Of a stretch of DNA of 8,903 nt, positions 4,175 through 8,903 are shown one piece after another; position 1 is the stretch's first letter, and each line of letters begins with the position of its first letter. The DNA is from Candidatus Iainarchaeum sp. (lineage in GTDB: Archaea; Iainarchaeota; Iainarchaeia; Iainarchaeales; GCA-2688035): contig JAPLVT010000039.1 in NCBI GenBank assembly GCA_026396975.1, positions 1 to 8,903 of the forward strand, written 5' to 3'. A model generated the notes under the pieces. That model ran no database searches, was not told where the DNA came from, and worked only from the letters and a program-made list of their open reading frames with translations. The translations under genes and the position numbers were made by a program.

Positions 4175-5890
4175 TCAGCCACTCTCCTCTTCTTTGACTT
4201 TTTCCTGCAGCCGCTTTATTTCGGCTATCAGCCCTGTTTCCTCGCCGCAGATGCAGCTGCCCATTTCGAGCAGGGAGCAGAACTGCTTTTCAGGAATAAA
4301 AGTATACAACACGTCGTTCTCCTGCATGTTTCTTCCTACTACGCCGCCCTCTATCGAAACCGCGACCTCCTGCCCCCTGCAGGCTTCCTCGATTCCTTTT
4401 CCCTGCACCTGCATGGCGCCGACCTTTCCAACAATGCCGCCTTTTTCGTTGAACAGGCGCACTCCCGGGCGAAGCTTGCCGTCCAGGACCTTTATGCCGA
4501 CAATCGCCGGCTTGCTGTGCCTGAAAATAAATCCCTGCATGAAGCGCAGCTTGGCCGGCAGCACAAGCTTGCTCAGCCTGTCCTTGTTCCGCAGTTCCAT
4601 CTGCTGCTTTACCCATGCGTCGTAATCCTCAATAAGCTTGTAAATCACGTTTCCCTGGAACAGGCGCACGCAGTTCTTTTCGGCTTCGGCCTGCGCCGAC
4701 TCCTCAATCTTCACGTTGAAGGCGAAAATAATGCCCTTCAACGGCTCGTGCTCCCTGACGGCAACTGCCTCGACAACGTCCTTGCGCGTGACATCCCCGA
4801 CATCAGCTCTCTTCGGCTTCAATTCCCTTTCTTTGCGCATCAGGACCATCATTGCCTCAAGTGCCCCGAGCGTGTCGGCCTTTAGTATGGGCCCTACAGC
4901 GTCTGTCTCGACCTTTACAGCGGCTATTTCTTTCGCCACTATCTCGGCTTCTTTTCCGCTTTTCTCAACCAGCAGCGGGGAGCCCGCAAGCGCCTCGCCA
5001 AGGTTCGGCGCAGCGATTTTTACTCCCACTGCGGCGTGCACGCTTTTGACGTTCAAAAACTTGTCAAGCCCGTTTGTTCGAATCTCGTGCAGCGGCTTTG
5101 GCATCAGCAATGCCCTTACTTTCGTTTCAATCACGCCGTTCTTTCCGCCAAGCACAATCTTGTCGTTAACGTTCAGCACGCCGCTGTACAATATGACATC
5201 GACTGTCTTTCCAAGCCCTTTCTCTTCCCTTACCTCAAGAATCGTTCCCTTGCCGGGTTCGTTCTCCTCAATGCTGAGCTGCTTCCGCAGGAAACGCTGG
5301 CTCAATCCGGCAAGAAGCATCAGTATCTCGGGCAGGCCTTCGCCTGTTTTCGCGCTAATCGGCACTATCGGGACCTGCTTTGTGAAATCGCTGCACCTGT
5401 CAAAGCGCTCGCTCTGGAACCCGAGCTCGTGCAGTTTTCCCACAAGCAGGTATATTTTTTCGTCAAGCGCCTTTTTGCCCCTCTCGCTCTGCAGCTGCAG
5501 GTTTTTGCTGAATCCCCCCGGGTTGCTTTGCCACTCGAAAACAAGGTCGATCTTGTTTGCGCCCACAATGAACGGCGTTTTGAATTCCTTGAGTATGTTA
5601 AGTGCCTCTATCGTCTGCTCCTGGAATCCCTGTGTAAGGTCAACAATGAGGACTGCAAGGTCTGCGATGCTTCCGCCCCTCTCCCTGAGTGATGTGAAAG
5701 CCGCGTGCCCCGGCGTGTCAATGAAAAGCAATCCCGGCAGGTCGACCTGGAATCCGAATTTTAGCATTAGGTCGCCCGCGATGTGTTTTATTATTTTTTC
5801 CGCCACTGTCGTTCCCCTGATTTTGTCAAGGAATTTGGTTTTGCCGTGGTCGACATGCCCCAGCACAGTGACAATCGGCTGCCGAATCAT
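4175..5890 (-). CDS. infB: Translation initiation factor aIF5B (IF2-like GTPase) with shortened switch I
   Basis: Ribosome-dependent GTPase that promotes subunit joining. The order is archaeal aIF5B: MIRQPIVTVLGHVDHGKT (G1 at 11-18), G3 DTPGH at 58-62, G4 NKID at 112-115, G5 SAK at 179-181, domain II from about 212 (GTILEVREEKGLG), domain III around 330-430 (LKADTLGALEAM, FAFNVKI) and domain IV with LFQGNVIYKLIEDY and FRHSKPAIVGIKVL. At 571 residues it is a little short against about 595. The loss is local: between TTVAE (27-31) and KIIKHIAGDLMLKF the segment that normally carries AGGITQHIGA, including the switch I Thr, is missing, about 17 residues with frame kept. Position 19 is Lys where Thr is usual, and DTPGHE reads DTPGHA. 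The ATG overlaps the dut stop as ATGA, so translation is probably coupled. Confidence 0.96.
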   Translation of the reverse strand: MIRQPIVTVLGHVDHGKTKFLDKIRGTTVAEKIIKHIAGDLMLKFGFQVDLPGLLFIDTPGHAAFTSLRERGGSIADLAVLIVDLTQGFQEQTIEALNILKEFKTPFIVGANKIDLVFEWQSNPGGFSKNLQLQSERGKKALDEKIYLLVGKLHELGFQSERFDRCSDFTKQVPIVPISAKTGEGLPEILMLLAGLSQRFLRKQLSIEENEPGKGTILEVREEKGLGKTVDVILYSGVLNVNDKIVLGGKNGVIETKVRALLMPKPLHEIRTNGLDKFLNVKSVHAAVGVKIAAPNLGEALAGSPLLVEKSGKEAEIVAKEIAAVKVETDAVGPILKADTLGALEAMMVLMRKERELKPKRADVGDVTRKDVVEAVAVREHEPLKGIIFAFNVKIEESAQAEAEKNCVRLFQGNVIYKLIEDYDAWVKQQMELRNKDRLSKLVLPAKLRFMQGFIFRHSKPAIVGIKVLDGKLRPGVRLFNEKGGIVGKVGAMQVQGKGIEEACRGQEVAVSIEGGVVGRNMQENDVLYTFIPEKQFCSLLEMGSCICGEETGLIAEIKRLQEKVKEEESG

Positions 5891-6342
5891 TTTTGCCCGC
5901 CCTCTTTTTTTCCGTGCAGGCCAGTGCTTCCGAACCCGCCCGCGCCCCTGCTTGTCTTGTCCAGGTCATCTGCAATTTCCACCTGCGCTTCTTCCACCTT
6001 GTTTATCACCAATTGCGCGATTTTCTTTCCCTTTTCAACAAGGTATTTCTTGTCGCCGAGGTTCACGAGAATAACGCAGACCGCTCCCCTGTAACTGCTG
6101 TCGACTGTTCCCGGGGTGTTAAGCACTGTAACGCCGTCGTTGATCGCTATGCCGCTTTTCGGCCTTACCTGAGCCTCGAATCCATGCGGAACAGCGATTG
6201 CAATGCCTGTCTTCACAAGCCTGCGCTCCCCGGGCTGCAGTTCCGCTGTCTCGTTCGCGAACAAGTCCATTCCGCTGTCTCCCTTGTGCGCGTAAGCGGG
6301 AACTATTGCGTCGCCCGAAAGCTTTTTTACCAGAATTTTCAA
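5887..6342 (-). CDS. dut: dUTP diphosphatase (trimeric dUTPase)
   Basis: Hydrolyses dUTP to dUMP and diphosphate, keeping uracil out of DNA and feeding dTMP synthesis. All five motifs of the homotrimeric family are present: GMDLFA, RPKSGIA, NTPGTVDSSYRG, GKKIAQLVI and the C-terminal glycine-rich RGAGGFGSTG. This argues for dUTPase rather than dCTP deaminase, since the Asp in motif 3 and the RGxGGFGSTG arm are intact. The start is taken as TTG at 6342, because AGGTGA (6353-6348) stands 5 bases upstream and the product begins MKILVKKLSGDAIVPAYA as in relatives. A GTG at 6351 is the alternative, three codons longer, but it lies inside that binding site. The stop overlaps the aIF5B start. A dUTPase is not a usual member of this ribosomal cluster between ndk and aIF5B. 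Confidence 0.93.
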   Translation of the reverse strand: MKILVKKLSGDAIVPAYAHKGDSGMDLFANETAELQPGERRLVKTGIAIAVPHGFEAQVRPKSGIAINDGVTVLNTPGTVDSSYRGAVCVILVNLGDKKYLVEKGKKIAQLVINKVEEAQVEIADDLDKTSRGAGGFGSTGLHGKKEGGQK

Positions 6343-6347
6343 TTTAT

Positions 6348-6353
6348 TCACCT
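6348..6353 (-). promoter_or_regulatory. Shine-Dalgarno site deciding the dut start
   Basis: AGGTGA on the minus strand, followed by ATAAA and the TTG at 6342. It matches the anti-Shine-Dalgarno end of 16S rRNA. It favours the TTG start over a GTG at 6351-6349, which is part of the site itself. Confidence 0.55.
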
Positions 6354-6409
6354 TTTTCCAAAACAACCCCGAAATTTTTGCCCCAAATCTTTTTGAGAAA
6401 ATTTTTGCC

Positions 6410-6892
6410 TCACTTTTTCGCGAGGTATTTTTCGTCCTTGCTGTAAACCCAGTCGAAGTCCATTTTTTGGTAGTCGCAGATTTCCTTTTCGCTGAAGAAC
6501 CTCTTTATTTCCGTGTTCGCTGTCTCAACGCTGTCGGAAGCGTGCACCAAGTTTGTCTGGTTGCTCACGCTGTAGTCTCCCCTTATTGTTCCTGGCTCGG
6601 CTTCCCTGCCCTGAGTGCCTCCCACGAGCTTGCGCACTACCTTTACAGCCTCTTTCCCCTGCAGTATCATCAGGATGCAGGGTATGCTCGACATGTATCG
6701 TATCAGTTCCCCGTAGAAGGCCTTGTCCTTGTGGTGCGCGTAATGCTCCTTCAGCACGTACGGCTGCAGGCTCTGCATTTTCATTGCGACAATCTTCAGT
6801 CCCTTGCGCTCGAACCTGCTGGTTATTTCCCCCGCAAGGTTCCTGTTTATCGCATCCGGCTTTACTATCACCAGTGTCCTTTCCAGCGTCAT
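6410..6892 (-). CDS. ndk: Nucleoside diphosphate kinase
   Basis: Transfers the gamma phosphate between nucleoside triphosphates and diphosphates through a phospho-histidine. The N-terminus MTLERTLVIVKPDAI, the segment GGTQGREAEPGTIRGDYS and the active-site NLVHASDS, with its catalytic His, are all present. The 160 residues fit the family. The ATG at 6892 is chosen because ERTLVIVKPDA starts the fold at once; the binding site is weak (GGGG at 6904-6901). The frame stays open 56 codons upstream of this ATG, back to the L24e stop, and contains an ATG at 6991. That extension is Lys-rich and unlike NDK, so it is not counted here. The next gene, dut, starts 67 bases after its stop; together they serve nucleotide pools. 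Confidence 0.95.
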   Translation of the reverse strand: MTLERTLVIVKPDAINRNLAGEITSRFERKGLKIVAMKMQSLQPYVLKEHYAHHKDKAFYGELIRYMSSIPCILMILQGKEAVKVVRKLVGGTQGREAEPGTIRGDYSVSNQTNLVHASDSVETANTEIKRFFSEKEICDYQKMDFDWVYSKDEKYLAKK

Positions 6893-6928
6893 CCTATTCG
6901 CCCCAATTGATTTTTTTTGCACGAGTTC

Positions 6929-7055
6929 AGCATTGCCGTGCTTTTTTCGCTTTGGCTTTGCCCAAAATTTATTTTCTGCGATGCCAGGCATTGCCGTCGT
7001 GCCTTTTCGCTTTGGCTTTGCCAGGTTTGTTTTTTTTGTCCCGCCCGGCTTTGCC
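6929..7055. repeat. Iterated GGCNTTGCC mini-palindromes and a 60-base direct repeat upstream of ndk
   Basis: The 168-base spacer between L24e and ndk contains ggctttgcc at 6954-6962, 7014-7022 and 7047-7055, ggcattgcc at 6987-6995 and agcattgcc at 6929-6937, spaced 25-33 bases apart. A 19-base identical stretch, ttttcgctttggctttgcc, occurs at 6944-6962 and 7004-7022, exactly 60 bases apart, each preceded by gcattgccgt. The spacer is also an open frame on the minus strand (see findings). It could be a regulator-binding array or decayed coding sequence. Confidence 0.6.
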
Positions 7056-7060
7056 TGCGC

Positions 7061-7312
7061 TTATTTCTTTTTTCCGCCGTGCCCGGCGTGCTCTTCCTTT
7101 TTGGCTTTTCCCCTGTCGGCAGCCGCCTGTGCCCTGTGCTTTTCCTGCAGGAAAGCCTGTGTCCAGTTGGCTTTCGCAGGGTTCCTGTGCAGCAGCAGGG
7201 TGTTTTTCTCGCATTTCCTGCCGCAGAAAAACAATGCAGCGCCTTCCTTTTTGACGAACAACAGGCCTGTTCCAGGCTTTATTGTTTCGCCGCAAAAAAC
7301 GCATTTCGCCAT
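7061..7312 (-). CDS. rpl24e: 50S ribosomal protein L24e (eL24)
   Basis: Zinc-binding large-subunit protein shared by archaea and eukaryotes. MAKCVFCGETIKPGTG and FFCGRKCEKN place the four zinc ligands at C4, C7, C30 and C34; LHRNPAKANWTQAF completes the fold by about residue 54. Archaeal homologues often end near residue 60-65. Here another 20 or so residues follow, rich in Ala, Lys, Gly and His, ending HAGHGGKKK. The ATG at 7312 has GGTGA 7-8 bases upstream, and the gene lies 17 bases after rps28e. The TAA stop is followed in the same frame by 56 sense codons up to the ndk start, of similar Lys/Ala/Pro-rich character, so the tail may once have been longer (inference). Confidence 0.95.
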   Translation of the reverse strand: MAKCVFCGETIKPGTGLLFVKKEGAALFFCGRKCEKNTLLLHRNPAKANWTQAFLQEKHRAQAAADRGKAKKEEHAGHGGKKK

Positions 7313-7329
7313 TTTTTTTCACCGCCGTT

Positions 7330-7539
7330 TTACTTTTTGCCCCTTATCTCTTTTGCTTCCCTTTCAGTGTTCAAAAGCACCAGCATGTCGCCTTTCTGGG
7401 CGTTGCCGGTAATGTTCCTGCGCTTTACCCTGCCTTTCTCAGGCCCTTCGAGTATTTTGCAGAGAACCTGCACGACCTCGCCGTGCACGCCGGTGCGCTT
7501 GACTATTTCCACTATTTCCGCGGGTGTTCCTCTGTCCAT
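7330..7539 (-). CDS. rps28e: 30S ribosomal protein S28e (eS28)
   Basis: A 69-residue OB-fold ribosomal protein. The sequence carries PAEIVEIVKRTGVHGEV, QVLCKILEGPEKGRVKRRN and the terminal motif GDMLVLLNTEREAKEIR, which identify eS28. The ATG at 7539 is chosen by homology (MDRGTPAEI); the same frame is open much further upstream but only as an unrelated Arg-rich shadow of rpl7ae. The binding site is modest (GAGAGTGA just after the rpl7ae stop). It sits 14 bases after rpl7ae and 17 before rpl24e, the standard archaeal trio, certainly co-transcribed. Confidence 0.95.
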   Translation of the reverse strand: MDRGTPAEIVEIVKRTGVHGEVVQVLCKILEGPEKGRVKRRNITGNAQKGDMLVLLNTEREAKEIRGKK

Positions 7540-7553
7540 TTTTTTCACTCTCT

Positions 7554-7919
7554 TTATTTGCGCAGTTCGGCGAGTTTTTTGACTATGTCCTGCAGCTCTT
7601 TCTTCGCGTCGCCCTCGTCGGCTATCACAGCTGCCGCTGTGCCAACGTTCAGGCCGGCTTTTTCGCCAAGCTCTTTCTTTCCCTTCACGTAAGTGAAAGG
7701 GATTTTTTTCTCGTCGCACAAAAGCGGCAAGTGCATTACTATTTCCACAGGGCTGACGTCCATCGCGATTAGAACAAGCTTTGCCTGCCCCCTTTCAACC
7801 GCTTTGGTTACCTCGTTTATTCCAACCCTTATTTTTCCCTTCTTTTGCGCCTTTTCAACCAACTGAAGCTGTTCAGCCTGCAACTGGTCGGGCACGTTAA
7901 ACTGAACCAATCCTGCCAT
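7554..7919 (-). CDS. rpl7ae: 50S ribosomal protein L7Ae, kink-turn RNA binder
   Basis: Binds kink-turns in 23S rRNA, box C/D and H/ACA guide RNAs and RNase P RNA. The family core is plain: GKIRVGINEVTKAVERGQAKLVLIAMDVSPVEIV with the RNA-contacting GxNEVTK, then HLPLLCDEKKIPFTYV and GKKELGEKAGL. The length (121) is normal. The ATG at 7919 has a near-perfect GAGGAGGTG (7937-7929) 9 bases upstream, the strongest binding site in the window, which suits a first gene in a highly expressed operon. L7Ae is known to regulate its own message in some archaea through a kink-turn in the leader; I could not build a convincing kink-turn here. Confidence 0.97.
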   Translation of the reverse strand: MAGLVQFNVPDQLQAEQLQLVEKAQKKGKIRVGINEVTKAVERGQAKLVLIAMDVSPVEIVMHLPLLCDEKKIPFTYVKGKKELGEKAGLNVGTAAAVIADEGDAKKELQDIVKKLAELRK

Positions 7920-8058
7920 AACGAATTACACCTCCTCAGCGGCCATGAGACCGCCTCATTTTCATCGGCAGAAAAAAGAAAAACTATTACAAAAATAGCC
8001 CCTGGGAATGTTTAAAAAGCTAACATAGCGCTCGGCTAAAGCATAAAAAAGCCGAATC
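7920..8058 (-). promoter_or_regulatory. Leader and probable promoter region of the ribosomal operon
   Basis: This gene-free stretch holds, on the minus strand, a TATA-like CTTTTTAAA (8019-8011), which would place transcription start near 7988, and the strong ribosome binding site at 7937-7929. Two tiny ORFs lie in the leader: ATG at 7965 with nine codons ending at 7936, and ATG at 7946 with six codons ending TAA at 7928-7926, running through the binding site. A weak dyad CGGCT/AGCCG (8033-8037, 8050-8054) lies just after the stop of the preceding gene. No tRNA or other RNA gene was seen. Confidence 0.45.
7929..7937 (-). promoter_or_regulatory. Strong Shine-Dalgarno site of rpl7ae
   Basis: GAGGAGGTG on the minus strand is complementary to nearly the whole anti-Shine-Dalgarno sequence and stands 9 bases from the ATG. 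It confirms leadered, SD-driven translation in this organism. The six-codon leader ORF from 7946 is read through it, so translating ribosomes could affect access. Confidence 0.75.
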
Positions 8059-8451
8059 TTAACCAAGTTTTTTTGTGTAATATTGCGCTTCCCGCATCCC
8101 TTCGCTGGTTGGCACGGAAAGTGTTTCAAGCCGGTATCCCATCGATTCCGGGAGCGTGGCGTACAGCGCCTTTTTTGTTTCAGGCTGTATTCTGACATCC
8201 CTGCGCAAGAACAGCTTGTCAGTGCTTGGAATTATAGCCATGCGCTCAAAGCCCATTGCCCTGCACTGCTGTTCGGCAATGCCAACCCAGCGCTTTTGCC
8301 AACCCCCATAGCGCCTCCTAACTGCCTTCGGAATGCGATAATATTCCCCCCTCACCTCTATGCACTGCACAAAAAAACTTGGCTTTTTCTCCTTTCCGGC
8401 AAAAGTAACAGTGCCGCCGACATAGCCTAGCGCGCCTTTTGCGGATGTCAC
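8059..8451 (-). CDS. Hypothetical protein, possibly the 3' part of a frameshifted gene
   Basis: I do not recognise this 130-residue protein. It has a beta-rich start (LGYVGGTVTFAG), a basic middle (YYRIPKAVRRRYGGWQKRW) followed by a segment, GIAEQQCRAMGFERMAIIPS, that reads like an amphipathic helix and a strand of an alpha/beta fold, and no signal peptide or membrane segment. The only start in frame near the front is GTG at 8451, overlapping the upstream stop as GTGA, without a binding site of its own in a clear position. Upstream of that GTG the frame remains open to 8475 and reads YPQWPEDF, which looks protein-like. So this may be the second half of a single protein of about 275 residues whose first half is the next gene. 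Confidence 0.65.
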   Translation of the reverse strand: MTSAKGALGYVGGTVTFAGKEKKPSFFVQCIEVRGEYYRIPKAVRRRYGGWQKRWVGIAEQQCRAMGFERMAIIPSTDKLFLRRDVRIQPETKKALYATLPESMGYRLETLSVPTSEGMREAQYYTKKLG

Positions 8452-8885
8452 AAAATCTTCCGGCCACTGGGGGTATCAAGCCTGGACAATTCCCTGAATC
8501 TTGCCCTCTCGGCAGCGCTCGGCTTTGCCATGAAGCGCACTGTCAATCCGACCCAGTCCTTGAAGCCGAACATGAAATCAGCGGGAAAGTCCTCTATTTG
8601 GGGGTTATGCTCCGCACCGTCGTCAACCCGCGAAATGCTCTTGTGGCCCAAAACAGGCTTGAACATTAGCCTGACTTTTCCGCCCTTTTTTTCCCCGCCC
8701 CATTCCACCCACTGCGGCCTGAAGCCGTGGATTGCTTTTAGCGCAACAGCGGTCCGCCTTTTAAGCGTGCCGCGCAGTTCAGGCGGGAAATTTTCGAGGC
8801 TTATTTCCCTGCCCTTTCTCCAAAGGGACTGCCTAAGCAGGCTGGATTTTAGCCAGCGCCTTTTAGTTTTGCCTGTGGGTGGCAT
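8448..8885 (-). CDS. Hypothetical protein, possibly the 5' part of a frameshifted gene
   Basis: Unrecognised protein of 145 residues. The N-terminus is strongly basic (MPPTGKTKRRWLKSSLLRQ). The middle is rich in aromatic residues (FRPQWVEWGG, FPADFMFGFKDWVGLTVRF) and the end is charged. No transmembrane segment or known motif was seen. The ATG at 8885 has GAGG (8893-8890) only 4 bases upstream, so the window edge may hide a better start. The downstream gene overlaps by 4 bases in another frame. A run of five C on the minus strand (8473-8469) lies just before the end, where a one-base slip would replace the ending SGRKIL with QWPEDF and continue into the downstream gene. The two are either a coupled gene pair or one broken gene. 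Confidence 0.65.
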   Translation of the reverse strand: MPPTGKTKRRWLKSSLLRQSLWRKGREISLENFPPELRGTLKRRTAVALKAIHGFRPQWVEWGGEKKGGKVRLMFKPVLGHKSISRVDDGAEHNPQIEDFPADFMFGFKDWVGLTVRFMAKPSAAERARFRELSRLDTPSGRKIL

Positions 8886-8903
8886 AAGGCCTCATTTGTG
8901 CGT

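Noticed and set aside
2163..6074. Long plus-strand open frames, such as 2163-3179, 3038-4060, 4088-4885 and 4716-6074
   Set aside because: They lie opposite well-identified genes, encode no recognisable motifs and result from the codon bias of the minus-strand genes.
6372..6409. Short direct repeat (aaatttttgcc) at 6372-6382 and 6399-6409 before dut
   Set aside because: Eleven AT-rich bases repeated once is within chance, and no dyad or promoter element goes with it.
7330..7719. An extended S28e starting at 7719
   Set aside because: The added 60 residues are the out-of-frame shadow of rpl7ae and lack family similarity; the ATG at 7539 gives the normal length.
7920..7980. A kink-turn or box C/D-like motif in the L7Ae leader (GATGA ... 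CTGA)
   Set aside because: CTGA and GATGA are present, but the C-box consensus is poor and no flanking stem pairs properly, so autoregulation by a kink-turn cannot be supported from the sequence.
1..8903. tRNA or rRNA genes in the spacers
   Set aside because: No cloverleaf with a T-arm GTTCRANNC and CCA-side pairing, and no rRNA signature, was found in any gap.

Overview
The window is archaeal chromosome. All fourteen protein genes lie on the minus strand. The order L7Ae, S28e, L24e, nucleoside diphosphate kinase, aIF5B, S6e, aIF2-gamma, Fcf1-like PIN protein, Rpo7 (RpoE1), Spt4 (RpoE2), S24e is a conserved archaeal translation and transcription cluster. eS6, eS24, eS28, eL24, aIF2-gamma and Rpo7 have no bacterial counterparts. 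Most starts have a clear Shine-Dalgarno site, the best being GAGGAGGTG before L7Ae. Compact spacing, shortened or altered core factors and Lys/Ala-rich protein tails would fit a DPANN-type archaeon such as a Diapherotrites or Micrarchaeota relative. That placement is inference and I hold it loosely.

Layout, read in the direction of transcription (right to left): two unrecognised genes overlapping by 4 bases (8885-8059), possibly one gene split by a frameshift; a 139-base leader with a TATA-like box and two tiny upstream ORFs; L7Ae, S28e and L24e packed tightly (7919-7061); a 168-base spacer with iterated mini-palindromes that is also open in frame from L24e to ndk; ndk (6892-6410); dUTPase (6342-5887), overlapping aIF5B (5890-4175) by ATGA; a 213-base spacer tiled by six consecutive hairpins; S6e (3961-3473); a 167-base spacer with four more hairpins; aIF2-gamma (3305-1926); a PIN-domain gene whose start is out of frame; Rpo7; Spt4; S24e. 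The window ends just inside the ribosome binding site of the next gene.

Together the genes serve initiator-tRNA delivery (aIF2-gamma), subunit joining (aIF5B), ribosome structure (five r-proteins), probable rRNA processing (PIN/Fcf1-like, and L7Ae as kink-turn binder), transcription (Rpo7 stalk subunit, Spt4) and nucleotide supply (ndk, dut).

The most unusual things seen are: (1) two copies of a roughly 50-base element made of two head-to-head hairpin units, flanking the S6e gene, with paired base changes that keep the stems; (2) an aIF5B that lacks about 17 residues covering the normally invariant switch I segment; (3) frame anomalies at homopolymers in the PIN gene and in the two rightmost genes; (4) an unbroken reading frame from the L24e stop to the ndk start, carrying repeats.
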